From Bradyrhizobium sp. WD16 (GTDB lineage Bacteria; Pseudomonadota; Alphaproteobacteria; Rhizobiales; Xanthobacteraceae), in the NCBI RefSeq assembly GCF_024181725.1, contig NZ_CP028908.1, positions 1,736,001 to 1,800,000 on the forward strand: a stretch of 64,000 nt of DNA. Direction: 5' to 3'. The position numbers and the translations under genes are program-made. Under the pieces are notes generated by a model that saw only the letters and a program-made list of their open reading frames with translations, made no database searches and was not told the DNA's origin. Positions 8,028-16,214 of the stretch are shown in pieces (within the stretch, counting starts at the first letter, position 1; each line of letters starts with the position of its first letter).

Positions 8028-9548
8028 TTACATCGTCGCGCCGATCTGCCAGGGCACGAACTCGTTCCGGCCAAAGCCAAGCCGCTCGGACTTCGACCGC
8101 TCTCCGGACGCGACGCGCAGGATGGCCTCGAAGATCTCACGCCCTTTCTGCTCGATCGTGACGCCGTCGAGAATGTCGCCGCAATCGATATCCATGTCTT
8201 CCTCCATGCGGCGGTAGAGATCGGAATTGGTGGCGAGCTTGATCGAGGGCGTCGGCTTGCAGCCGTACACCGAGCCGCGGCCGGTCGTGAAACAGAGAAC
8301 ATTGGCGCCGCCGGCGACCTGCCCGGTGGCGGCGACCGGGTCGTAGCCCGGCGTATCCATATAGACGAGGCCGCTGCGGTCGATCCGTTCGGCATAGCGG
8401 TACACGCCGCGCAGCGTCGCTGAGCCTGCCTTGGCGACCGCGCCGAGGGACTTCTCGAGAATGGTGGTCAGGCCGCCCGCCTTGTTGCCGGGGGACGGAT
8501 TGTTGTTGAGCTCCGCGCCCGCGCGCGCCGCATAGGCTTTCCACCACGCGATGATGTCGACGATCTTCTGCCCGACGTCGCGACTCTCGGCACGGCGGGT
8601 CAGGAGATGCTCGGCGCCGAAGATCTCGGGTGTCTCCGAGAGGATCGCCGTGCCGCCTTGCCGCACCAGCATGTCGACGGCGGCGCCCAGAGCCGGGTTC
8701 GCGGTCAGCCCCGAATAGCCGTCCGAGCCGCCACATTGCAGCGCCAGCTTCAGCTCCGAAGCCGGCACCGCCGTGCGCCGGCAGCTGTCGGCGGCGGGCA
8801 GCATGTCACGCAGCTTGGCGACGCCGGCCGCGACCGAACGGCGGGTGCCGCCGCTCTCCTGAATCGTGAGGCTCTGGAACTGCGCGCCTTCGGCGATGCC
8901 ATAGCTCTGCTTGAACCGCGCGATCTGGAGAACCTCGCAGCCGAGACCGACGACGAGGACCGCAGCGAGGTTCGGATGGCTGGCGTAGCCCCAGAGCGTG
9001 CGCGTCAGCAGATCGAAACCCTCGCCCGCGCCGGCCATGCCGCAGCCGGTGCCGTGGTGAAGGGGAATGACGCCGTCGATATTCGGATAGTCGGCCAGCA
9101 CGCCGGACCGCGCGATCTCATCGGCGATGAAATCGACGATGGTCGCCGAACAGTTCACCGAGCTCAGGATGCCGACATAATTGCGGGTGCCGGCCCGGCC
9201 GCCGGGGCGGCGGAATCCCTCGAAGAACGCCGGCGCCTCGTCCGGGCGCAGCGTCTGATCCGGCTGTGCGTCGGTTGCGAAGGCGTAGTCGCGCTCGAAC
9301 TCCTGGAGGACGACGTTATGCTCGTGCACCCAGGCGCCGGCGGGAATGTCCCGCCCGGCAAAGCCGATGACCTGACCGAATTTGCGGATCGGCTGGCCCT
9401 GCGCGATGCCGGCCGCGGCGAGCTTGTGGCCCTTCGGAATCCGCTCCAGCGCATTGACGCCGGCGGCGGCGGCTCCCGGCTGGACGGCGTCGACCGCGAC
9501 GACGACGTTGTCGTCCTGGTGAAGACGCAAGACGCGTGGCGCTGCCAT
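8028..9548 (-). CDS. uxaA: Altronate dehydratase (UxaA family), fused N- and C-terminal domains
   Basis: It dehydrates D-altronate to 2-keto-3-deoxy-D-gluconate. The 506-residue protein has an N-terminal SAF domain (about 1-95, ending DYAFATDAQPDQ) and the large dehydratase domain with GFRRPGGRAGTRNYVGILSSVNCSAT, IPLHHGTGCGMAGAGEGFDLL, VLVVGLGCEV, LALQCGGSDGYSGLTANPALG and VLCFTTGRGSVYGCKPTPSIKL. These cysteine-containing loops are typical of the iron-dependent UxaA/GarD group. The start MAAPRV at 9548 lies 5 nt after the stop of the preceding dehydrogenase; longer frames into that gene are rejected. The family includes galactarate dehydratase, but UxaB and KdgK neighbours favour altronate. 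Confidence 0.9.
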   Translation of the reverse strand: MAAPRVLRLHQDDNVVVAVDAVQPGAAAAGVNALERIPKGHKLAAAGIAQGQPIRKFGQVIGFAGRDIPAGAWVHEHNVVLQEFERDYAFATDAQPDQTLRPDEAPAFFEGFRRPGGRAGTRNYVGILSSVNCSATIVDFIADEIARSGVLADYPNIDGVIPLHHGTGCGMAGAGEGFDLLTRTLWGYASHPNLAAVLVVGLGCEVLQIARFKQSYGIAEGAQFQSLTIQESGGTRRSVAAGVAKLRDMLPAADSCRRTAVPASELKLALQCGGSDGYSGLTANPALGAAVDMLVRQGGTAILSETPEIFGAEHLLTRRAESRDVGQKIVDIIAWWKAYAARAGAELNNNPSPGNKAGGLTTILEKSLGAVAKAGSATLRGVYRYAERIDRSGLVYMDTPGYDPVAATGQVAGGANVLCFTTGRGSVYGCKPTPSIKLATNSDLYRRMEEDMDIDCGDILDGVTIEQKGREIFEAILRVASGERSKSERLGFGRNEFVPWQIGATM

Positions 9549-9553
9549 CGGTG

Positions 9554-10564
9554 TCAGACCTCCAGGATCGCTTTGATGACGCCCGCCTCGGGGCGCAGCC
9601 AGTCGCGGAAGAGCTCCGGACCCGCGCTCAGCGGCCCGCGATGGGTCCGCATCGCCGTCGTCGGCACGCGCCCTGCCTGCATCTGGCGCACCACCTCGGC
9701 GAAGTCGTCGGGCTGCGCATTGCGGCTCGCGAACAGGGTGGTCTCGCGCTTGTGGAACTCGGGGTCGGAAAAGGTGATCTCGGTCGGCACCACGCTGACC
9801 AGCACGTAGCGCCCGCCGTGCCCGACGAAGCCGAAGCCGCGCTGCATGGCGGCCTGATTGCCGGTGCAGTCGATCACCACGTCGAAGAAATCGCCCGCCG
9901 TCGCGGCCGCGGCCTTGCGCTCGGCATCCGCATCCGCCCACAGCAGGGCGTCGGCGCCCAGCCGGTCCTGGGTGAAGGCCAGGCGATCCTCACGCAGGTC
10001 CATGACCGTGACATGCGCGCCGCGCGCCTTGGCAAATACGATGGCGGACATCCCGATCGGGCCGGAGCCGACGACGAGGACGCGGTCGGCCGGGGAGATG
10101 CCGCCGCGCTTCACGCCATGGGCGCCGATGGCCAGGAACTCGATCATCGCCGCATCGTCGAGCGAGGTATCGCCGACCGGAATGACATAGCTCGCCGGAA
10201 CGCAGAGCAGCTCCGCCATGCCGCCGTCCATATGGACGCCGAGCACGCGGATGTTCTGGCATGCGTTGGTGATGCCCTTGCGGCATGCGACGCAGCGCCC
10301 GCAGGACAGGTAGGGGACGATATAGACGTTCTGCCCAGGCTGCAGGCCGCTGCCGGCCGGCGCGGATTCGACGGTGCCGGAGAGCTCGTGACCCATCACC
10401 CGCGGATATTGCAGGAAGGGATGCTTGCCCTGGAAGATATGGAAGTCGGTGCCGCAGATGCCGATGCGGCGGATGCGGACGAGCACCTCGCCCTCGGCCG
10501 GTTGCGGCGGCGGGCGATCGACGACGCGCAGCTGGCCCGGTTCGTCGCAAAGCAGGACTTGCAT
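9554..10564 (-). CDS. Zinc-dependent medium-chain dehydrogenase, probable L-galactonate 5-dehydrogenase (LgoD-like)
   Basis: A 336-residue zinc alcohol dehydrogenase. The catalytic zinc site is Cys37 (GICGTDFH) and His59-Glu60 (VMGHELSG). The structural zinc site is Cys88, Cys91, Cys94 and Cys102 (CGRCVACRKGITNAC). The Rossmann fold is seen in VLVVGSGPIGMSAI. This resembles the RspB/YjjN (LgoD) subgroup that oxidises L-galactonate to D-tagaturonate. With UxaB, UxaA, KdgK and Eda in the same operon, an L-galactonate 5-dehydrogenase would complete the route; this is an inference from context. L-gulonate oxidation is the main alternative but would need mannonate dehydratase, which is absent here. 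Confidence 0.78.
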   Translation of the reverse strand: MQVLLCDEPGQLRVVDRPPPQPAEGEVLVRIRRIGICGTDFHIFQGKHPFLQYPRVMGHELSGTVESAPAGSGLQPGQNVYIVPYLSCGRCVACRKGITNACQNIRVLGVHMDGGMAELLCVPASYVIPVGDTSLDDAAMIEFLAIGAHGVKRGGISPADRVLVVGSGPIGMSAIVFAKARGAHVTVMDLREDRLAFTQDRLGADALLWADADAERKAAAATAGDFFDVVIDCTGNQAAMQRGFGFVGHGGRYVLVSVVPTEITFSDPEFHKRETTLFASRNAQPDDFAEVVRQMQAGRVPTTAMRTHRGPLSAGPELFRDWLRPEAGVIKAILEV

Positions 10565-10663
10565 CGGTTGGGGTCTTTCCTTGATGGTTGTGGGCGTGGC
10601 GCTCCGGCCCGCCGTAAGCGCGGCGGACCAAAGCTCGCTCTGGCTGCGACTTAGGGTCAGGTC

Positions 10664-11452
10664 TCAGGTCAGCATGTCCGCCGGCAGATCCGCGCCGTGG
10701 TACTTCTTGTAGATCGCGTTGAGCTTGCCGTTCTTCAGGTTTTCATGCACCCAGTCGTTGAGCGCCGCCTTGAGCTTGTCGTCGCCCTTCCGGATGCCGA
10801 TCGCATAGGGGAAGGTGCGCATCACGATCTTGGTCTCGAAAGGCACGGGCGGCTTTCGCCCGTTCGCGGTGTTGACGATCTGCGGCGACGTCGCCACGAG
10901 GTCGACCTGGCCGGAGATCATCGCGGTGGTCAGTGTCGCATCGTCGTCGAAGCGCATGATCTGCGCGCCCTGGGCCCGGGCGGTGACCTCCTTGTCGTTG
11001 GTGCTGCCGCGGGTGGTGCCGATGCGCTTGCCGGCGAGGGCGGCGTAGTCCGCGACGGCCTGCCCCTTCGGTCCGGCGACGACGGCCTGGATCACGCCGT
11101 AGGGGTCGGAGAAGTCGATGACCTTGAGCCGTTCCTCGTTGACGCTGAAGCTGGCGATGACCATGTCGGCCTTGCCGGTCAGCAGGAAGGGCACGCGGTT
11201 CGGACTGGTCACCTGCACGATATCCATCGGCATTCCCCAGCTGTCGGCCAGCAGCTGAGCCGTCTCGACATCCGAGCCGGTGGGACGCATCTCGCCGTCG
11301 GTCATGCCGAAGGGCGGTGAGCCGAGGTCGAGCGCGATCATCAGCTTCTTGCGGCCGCGGATCGTGTCCAGCGTATCGGCCAGGGCGGGCGCCGCCAGCG
11401 CGGCGACCGCCATGGCGGACACGCCGCCGGCGAGAAAAGTTCTGCGTTTCAT
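10664..11452 (-). CDS. ABC transporter periplasmic binding protein, PAAT family, with non-amino-acid-like ligand site
   Basis: The product of 262 residues has a Tat-like signal (MKRRTFLAGG then an Ala-rich helix, cleavage near APALA-DT at 26). The rest is an SBP_bac_3 domain: LDLGSPPFGM, ADMVIASFSVNEERLKVIDFSDPYG (Arg108, which in the family binds a carboxylate), GKRIGTTRGSTNDKE and SGQVDLVATSPQ. Amino-acid binding members carry an Asp in the last motif to hold the alpha-amino group; here the place is taken by Thr-Ser (188-189). Together with its place inside a sugar-acid operon, this suggests a hydroxy-acid ligand such as L-galactonate. ATG 11452 follows AGGAGG; an upstream TTG at 11473 overlaps that site and is rejected. 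Confidence 0.85.
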   Translation of the reverse strand: MKRRTFLAGGVSAMAVAALAAPALADTLDTIRGRKKLMIALDLGSPPFGMTDGEMRPTGSDVETAQLLADSWGMPMDIVQVTSPNRVPFLLTGKADMVIASFSVNEERLKVIDFSDPYGVIQAVVAGPKGQAVADYAALAGKRIGTTRGSTNDKEVTARAQGAQIMRFDDDATLTTAMISGQVDLVATSPQIVNTANGRKPPVPFETKIVMRTFPYAIGIRKGDDKLKAALNDWVHENLKNGKLNAIYKKYHGADLPADMLT

Positions 11453-11479
11453 TTGGGGCGTCCTCCTCTTCAAGTTATT

Positions 11480-12208
11480 TCAGAAGTCGTGGCCGATGAA
11501 CTCGCGCAGCTCGGGCGTGCGCGGTGACTCGAGCTCGCAACCGGGCAGGGTTTCCCAGATCCGGCCCTGCCGCATGTAGATGACGGTGTCCGCGACCTTG
11601 CGGGCGAAACTCATCTCGTGCGTGACCAGGATCATGGTCATGCCGCCGCGCGCGAGATCCTCCATCACCTTGAGGACCTCGCCGGTCAGCTGCGGGTCGA
11701 GCGCCGAGGTCACCTCGTCGAACAGCATGACCTGCGGCTGCATCGCCAGGCTGCGTGCGATGGCGACACGCTGCTGCTGCCCGCCGGAGAGCTGCTCGGG
11801 GTAGTGGTCGGCCTTTTCCGCCAGCCCGACCCGCGCGAGCACGTCCAAGGCGAGCTCCCGCGCCTCACGGCGGCCGATCCGCTTCACGCAGGTCGGCGCC
11901 AGCATGATGTTCTGCGCCGCTGTCAAATGCGGGAAGAGGTTGTAGCTCTGGAAGACAATGCCGATCGCCTGGCGCAGCGCCTGCTTGTCCAGCTTGCCGC
12001 TGTGGATCTGGAATCCGCAGACCTCGATGCTGCCCTGCTGGATGGTCTCGAGCGCGTCGATGCAGCGCAGTGCGGTCGACTTGCCCGAGCCGGACTGCCC
12101 GATCAAGGCCACGACCTCGCCACGCCGCACCTCGAAGGAGATGCCGTCGAGCACCTTGTGGGAGCCGAAGCTCTTGTGGACGTTGCTGAGCTTAACGACG
12201 GCCGACAT
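11480..12208 (-). CDS. ABC transporter ATP-binding subunit, PAAT family
   Basis: It energises the importer formed with the two permeases upstream and the binding protein downstream. The 242-residue subunit has Walker [10 protein letters not shown] (37-45), the Q-loop in [14 protein letters not shown], the signature [15 protein letters not shown], Walker [14 protein letters not shown] and the switch histidine in LVTHEM. This is the GlnQ/HisP type. Its start overlaps the end of the preceding permease gene by 17 bp, so translation is likely coupled. The C-terminus is slightly degenerate ([10 protein letters not shown]) but complete. Confidence 0.92.
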   Translation of the reverse strand: MSAVVKLSNVHKSFGSHKVLDGISFEVRRGEVVALIGQSGSGKSTALRCIDALETIQQGSIEVCGFQIHSGKLDKQALRQAIGIVFQSYNLFPHLTAAQNIMLAPTCVKRIGRREARELALDVLARVGLAEKADHYPEQLSGGQQQRVAIARSLAMQPQVMLFDEVTSALDPQLTGEVLKVMEDLARGGMTMILVTHEMSFARKVADTVIYMRQGRIWETLPGCELESPRTPELREFIGHDF

Positions 12209-12845
12209 TGAGCCTCCTCTCGAGCCGGCGGCTCCAGGCCGACAGCGGATAGCAGATGACGAAGTAGAGCGCGGCCACGGTGGCGAAGACGGTGAAGGGC
12301 TGGAACGTCGAGTTGTTGATCAGCTTGCCGGCCTGAGCCAGCTCGACGAAGCCGACGACGGACGCGAGCGAGGTGTTCTTCACGATCTGCACGAGGAAGC
12401 CGACCGTCGGCGCCGTCGCGATCCGCATGGCCTGCGGCAGGATCACCCGCGTCAGCCGGTCCCAGCGCGACAACGCCAGGCACTCGGCGGCTTCCCATTG
12501 GGTCTTCGGCACGGATTCGATGCAGCCGCGCCAGATCTCGCCGAGGAAGCCGGACGAATAGATCATCAGTCCGGCGCCCGCCGCGATCAGGGCGGGAAGC
12601 TGGTCGAAGCCCGCGATCGCCAGACCGAAATAGATCATGAAGAGCAGGATCAGCAGCGGCGTGCCCTGCACGACCTTGATGTAGGCCGAGGCGAGGCCGC
12701 GCAGCAGCGCATTGTCCGAGATCCGCGCCAGCGCGACGGCGAAGCCGAGGAGCCCGCCGCCGAGGAAGGCGATGGCCGACAGCGCGATGGTCCAGCCGGC
12801 GGCGACGACCAGGAACCAGAGATGGTTGGATCCGAAGGTGGGCAT
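12192..12845 (-). CDS. ABC transporter permease subunit, PAAT (HisM/GlnP) family
   Basis: A 217-residue inner-membrane protein with about five helices. It has the EAA-loop signature of polar amino-acid-type permeases ([45 protein letters not shown]) and the preceding [19 protein letters not shown]. The pairing with a second, different permease indicates a heterodimeric channel. It follows the first permease by 9 bp and overlaps the ATPase gene. Confidence 0.9.
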   Translation of the reverse strand: MPTFGSNHLWFLVVAAGWTIALSAIAFLGGGLLGFAVALARISDNALLRGLASAYIKVVQGTPLLILLFMIYFGLAIAGFDQLPALIAAGAGLMIYSSGFLGEIWRGCIESVPKTQWEAAECLALSRWDRLTRVILPQAMRIATAPTVGFLVQIVKNTSLASVVGFVELAQAGKLINNSTFQPFTVFATVAALYFVICYPLSAWSRRLERRLNVGRR

Positions 12846-12854
12846 GGCGGACCC

Positions 12855-13538
12855 TTACAGCGGCGTGCCGAGCTTGCGGCGGCGGGTGAAGACCAGCATG
12901 CCGAAGCCCCAGAAGGCCCAGCGCACGACGAACGACAGCGCGAGATAGATCAGGCCGACGACGATGTAGGTCTCGAAGCTTCGAAAGGTGTCGGACTGGA
13001 TCCGGTTGGCCACCGCCGTGAGCTCCTCCGCCGAGATCTGCGAGGTGATGGAGGAGGCCAGCATCAACAGCACGTATTGGCTGACGAGCGCGGGATAGAC
13101 GCGCTCGATCGCCGGGCGCAGCACCACGTGCCAATAGATCTGGCGGCGGGAAAGGCCGAGGCACTCGGCCGCCTCGATCTGCGCCTTGTGGACGCTCTCG
13201 ATGCCGGCGCGCATGATCTCGCAGGTATAGGCGACCACGTTGACGACCAGGGCGGCTGCCGCCGCCAGATTGGCGTCGACCCGCAGGCCGAGCACGGCGA
13301 TGCCGAAATAGACCAGGAAGATCTGCACCAGCAGCGGCGTGTTGCGGATCGCCTCGACGTAGCCGCCGACGAGCCGCTTCAGCCAGGGCGGCCCGTCCGC
13401 GCGCGCGATGGCGCAGAGCGCGCCGCCGGCGAAGCCGAGCACGGTGGCGATGGCGGACAGCTGCAGGGTGAGCAGCACGCCGCCGGCGAAGTCCCGCCAG
13501 TAGGGCAGCAGCGCCGAGAAATCGAACTGATAGGTCAC
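12855..13538 (-). CDS. ABC transporter permease subunit, PAAT (HisQ/GlnP) family
   Basis: A 227-residue membrane protein. It shows LLTLQLSAIATVLGFAGG, the YVEAIRNTPLLVQIFLVYFGI segment and the EAA loop CEIMRAGIESVHKAQIEAAECLGLSRRQIYWHVVLRPAIE, standard for the PAAT family. Its ATG overlaps the uxaB stop (ATGA at 13535-13538), showing that the transporter is cotranslated with sugar-acid enzymes and is not a chance neighbour. It forms the second half of the channel with the gene below. Confidence 0.9.
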   Translation of the reverse strand: MTYQFDFSALLPYWRDFAGGVLLTLQLSAIATVLGFAGGALCAIARADGPPWLKRLVGGYVEAIRNTPLLVQIFLVYFGIAVLGLRVDANLAAAAALVVNVVAYTCEIMRAGIESVHKAQIEAAECLGLSRRQIYWHVVLRPAIERVYPALVSQYVLLMLASSITSQISAEELTAVANRIQSDTFRSFETYIVVGLIYLALSFVVRWAFWGFGMLVFTRRRKLGTPL

Positions 13539-14671
13539 GGCCGCCCTCCGGCCGCGTGTCGCGCCACGATGGCCGCGAGCGCCGGCGCCGCGACCGGCGC
13601 GCCGCCCTCACCCACCCAGCTCAGGAAGCCAGCGATCCGCCGCTCGACCTTGGCCGCATGGTTCTGCGCGATGTCGGCGAGGCGATGGGCCAGGAACGGG
13701 TTGAGGAAGCGCTCGAGCGTCGTCGCCACATAGGCCTCCGCCTCGACGCGCAGCCCGCGGGCGGCAAAGCCGGGCACGACCTCGTCGCGATAGACCTGCT
13801 CCAGAGGGGCGCGGATCGCCGGCTGTGCCAGCATCTCGCGAACCGTCTCCGTCGGCGGCCGCGCCTCCTGGAGCCAGAGGTCGGCGAGCACGGTGTGGCC
13901 GAGATTGAGAATGTGAAGCTTCAATCGCTCGAACGGCTCGAGGTCGTCGGCGAGGATGATGCAGGGATGCTCGCACGGCGGCGTCAGGCCGGGACGCCGT
14001 TCGATCACCCAGAGCGCATAAGGTTCGGCGACCGCGCCGATCGGCTCCAGCGCCTCGGACACGATGCGGTCGACCAGCGTGTTGGCCCACAGCACGCCGT
14101 CGCGCAGCCAGTCGAGGAAGCCTTGCGCGGCATCGGCGCGCTTGGCGAGCTCGAGCACTGCAGCCTGCAGGGCGCGGCCGTTCCGGTGCAGCAGTTCGCA
14201 GGGCAGGATGGTCAGGGGACGGCCGCCGGCCTGCCAGCGATGATGAAGCAGCGCGGTCAGCTTGCCGGGGAAGGATGCCGGCGCCGCGCCGGCCAGCAGG
14301 CCGGGACCGAGATCCGCGGCGGCGATGTCGTAGCCGACGTCGCCGGTGTTCGAGACGACGGCGTCGGCCGGCCCGGCGAACAGCGCGCGCAGCTCCGCCC
14401 AATCGGCCGCCGCGGAGAGGCCTTGATCGACGCTGGTGACCGTCACCCGCCGCTCGACCGGCGCGCCATGCTCGACGCCGCGGATGATCACGGGATAGCC
14501 GCCCGGGGCGCCGAAAGCGGCGACACGGCCGGCGCGCGCCGCCGAAGCGGAGGTCTGCACGACGGTGATCGGTCCGACCGCCTGGCCGGCGGCTCGGGCC
14601 TCGTGAACGAACAGGTCGACATGCGCCTGCAGGAAGCGGCTGGTGCCGAACTGGATGATGCGGCCGCTCAT
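13535..14671 (-). CDS. uxaB: Tagaturonate reductase / mannitol dehydrogenase family
   Basis: It would reduce D-tagaturonate to D-altronate with NADH. The 378-residue protein starts RIIQFGTSRFLQAHVDLFVHEA, the nucleotide-binding beginning of polyol-specific long-chain dehydrogenases, and has the catalytic K-x4-N-x2-H motif in LKLHILNLGHT. It is shorter than E. coli UxaB (about 480) and fits the compact subgroup seen in alphaproteobacteria. It is the first gene of the nine-gene operon and faces the GntR regulator. Fructuronate reductase (UxuB) is in the same family; UxaA in the operon supports the tagaturonate assignment. Confidence 0.82.
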   Translation of the reverse strand: MSGRIIQFGTSRFLQAHVDLFVHEARAAGQAVGPITVVQTSASAARAGRVAAFGAPGGYPVIIRGVEHGAPVERRVTVTSVDQGLSAAADWAELRALFAGPADAVVSNTGDVGYDIAAADLGPGLLAGAAPASFPGKLTALLHHRWQAGGRPLTILPCELLHRNGRALQAAVLELAKRADAAQGFLDWLRDGVLWANTLVDRIVSEALEPIGAVAEPYALWVIERRPGLTPPCEHPCIILADDLEPFERLKLHILNLGHTVLADLWLQEARPPTETVREMLAQPAIRAPLEQVYRDEVVPGFAARGLRVEAEAYVATTLERFLNPFLAHRLADIAQNHAAKVERRIAGFLSWVGEGGAPVAAPALAAIVARHAAGGRP

Positions 14672-14748
14672 GCCGCCCCATCCGTCTGCGAACGGGCTAA
14701 ATTGCGCATCGACCCACCTTGATGACCGTCCCTGAGGCCCCTTTGTAT

Positions 14749-14803
14749 TTTATGCACAAAAAACTACCGCTCATGGGCTGTCAAGCGGTTCTTTGTGCAT
14801 AAA
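14749..14803. promoter_or_regulatory. Operator candidate: perfect 12-bp inverted repeat between uxaB operon and GntR gene
   Basis: TTTATGCACAAA at 14749-14760 is repeated in perfect inversion at 14792-14803, with a 31-nt spacer. The spacer holds TTGACA on the minus strand (14784-14779), a good -35 for the operon, although no convincing -10 was found. The arms sit between the divergent gene starts at 14671 and 14871, where a GntR repressor would act. Each arm could also be a separate half-turn site. Confidence 0.7.
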
Positions 14804-14870
14804 TAGACAGGGGATTGCGGCGTGGGTCGCCGTCCCGCAAGGTCGGAACCTTAAGGAAGGCACCACCGGC

Positions 14871-15809
14871 ATGAAGGCGAATACGGTCTACAAGCGCGCC
14901 TATAATGATTGTTTGGCGCTGCTGGCGGCGCGGCCGCTGGGCGAATGGCCCGCTTCCGAGGCCGAGCTGTCCGAGCGGCTGCAGGTCAGCCGCACCACGG
15001 TGCGCGCCGTTCTGGCGACGCTGATCGAGCGGACCATCGTCAAGAAGGACGGACCGCGGCGCCTGCTGTGCCGCCACCCCGGCGAGGACGATTATTTCCC
15101 GGACACGCAGACCGAGACGGTCGCCCGGCTGGTCGAGCGCAAGTTCATGCAATGGGTGCTGCGCGGCGATTGCCGCCCTGGACAGACCGTCAACACCTCA
15201 GAGCTGGCCCGGCAGTTCGGCGCCTCCACCACGGCGGTCCGGGAATTCCTCACCCGCTTCAGCCGGTTCGGGCTGATCAAGCGGCGCGAGAACAGCGGCT
15301 GGATCTTCGCCGGCGTGACGGCGGAATTCGCCAGCGAGATCTACGAGGTCCGCGAGATCTTCGAGCTGCGCTCGGCCCGCAGCTTCATCGAGCTGCCCGA
15401 CCATGCCCCCGCCTGGGCGCAGCTCGACGCGCTCGAGCGCGAGCACCACCGGCTGCTGCGCGAGCTCGACGAGCGCTACAGCGATTTCTCCGGCCTGGAC
15501 GAACGCCTGCACCGGCTCATTCACGACGCCCTGTCCAACCGCTTCATCCGCGAGTTCGACGACGTCATTTCCTTCATCTTTCACTACCACTACCAGTGGG
15601 ACAAGAGCGACGAGAAGGAGCGCAACCGCGTCGCGCTCAGCGAGCACCTCAAATACATCGCCGCGCTCCGTTCGCGCGATCCGCAGCTCGTGGAGAGCGC
15701 GTGTCGCGCGCATCTGCACACCGCCCGCGCCACGCTGCTGCGCTCGATCGACCTGGCGCCGCATCGGGAGATGCAGGCTCCCGGCGCGGCGAACGGCGCG
15801 ATGGCTTGA
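14871..15809 (+). CDS. GntR-family regulator with two winged-helix domains and an FCD effector domain
   Basis: A 312-residue protein. A first helix-turn-helix lies at about 31-52 (ELSERLQVSRTTVRAVLATLIE) and a second, GntR-type winged helix at about 108-145 (ELARQFGASTTAVREFLTRFSRFGLIKRREN). The rest is an FCD domain (about 152-292) with the usual metal/ligand residues Asp210, His214, His259 and His281. FCD regulators bind carboxylic or sugar acids. Two DNA-binding domains in one chain are unusual for GntR proteins, which normally have one. The start at 14871 has AAGGAAGG 10 nt upstream; the frame from 14793 would begin inside the operator. It is divergent from the L-galactonate-type operon and most likely controls it. 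Confidence 0.85.
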   Translation: MKANTVYKRAYNDCLALLAARPLGEWPASEAELSERLQVSRTTVRAVLATLIERTIVKKDGPRRLLCRHPGEDDYFPDTQTETVARLVERKFMQWVLRGDCRPGQTVNTSELARQFGASTTAVREFLTRFSRFGLIKRRENSGWIFAGVTAEFASEIYEVREIFELRSARSFIELPDHAPAWAQLDALEREHHRLLRELDERYSDFSGLDERLHRLIHDALSNRFIREFDDVISFIFHYHYQWDKSDEKERNRVALSEHLKYIAALRSRDPQLVESACRAHLHTARATLLRSIDLAPHREMQAPGAANGAMA

Positions 15810-15814
15810 GCGAG

Positions 15815-15957
15815 GCCGGCATGATCGCGGTGCTACCGAAATCCATCGTCGCCAAGGAAGTCCGCCGCGGCGGCCTGACCCGCCTGCCGCTGGAGATGGC
15901 GGCAGAGGTCGACAGCAGTGGCTTCGTCACCGCGCTCGGCAGCCAGCTCAGCGACAC
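15815..15957 (+). pseudogene. Remnant of a LysR-family gene (C-terminal part)
   Basis: The segment reads AGMIAVLPKSIVAKEVRRG followed by GLTRLPLEMAAEVDSSGF, matching almost residue for residue the C-terminal part of the LysR regulator at 6,202-6,344. By eye about 85% of bases agree over 143 bp, with the first 90 bp closest. It starts 5 bp after the GntR stop, has no start codon or DNA-binding part, and loses similarity at about 15,958. It is a fragment left by duplication or exchange. Confidence 0.75.
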
Positions 15958-16181
15958 CGCGGGTCCGTCTTGGCCTCGATCAACAGGGGCGTGAACTTCT
16001 CGACCTGCGCGTCGGCCGGCGGCTCGCCGAGTTCACGGGTCAGGATGTCCCGCGCCCGGATGTCCAGCGCCTCTTCGTCGTCCGGATCGTCCGGCTCCGC
16101 TGCGAGAGCGGAGATCATGTGGTCGCGCCAACGGCCTGCGTCCGACCGCGTTTGGATTAGCTGCGAGGGGGATTGCGGCAT
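15948..16181 (-). CDS. Small hypothetical protein, probably truncated
   Basis: The 77-residue frame reads MPQSPSQLIQTRSDAGRW and then an acidic, helix-like stretch (AAEPDDPDDEEALDIRARD, ELGEPPADAQVEKFTPL). I do not recognise a family. It begins 34 bp after the autotransporter stop on the same strand. Its last codons and stop lie inside the LysR remnant, so the original 3' end has probably been replaced by rearranged sequence. No strong ribosome site is seen. It may be a non-functional remnant. Confidence 0.35.
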   Translation of the reverse strand: MPQSPSQLIQTRSDAGRWRDHMISALAAEPDDPDDEEALDIRARDILTRELGEPPADAQVEKFTPLLIEAKTDPRCR

Positions 16182-16214
16182 GTCCGAAAGGTGCCAAACC
16201 CGGAAATCACCGCT

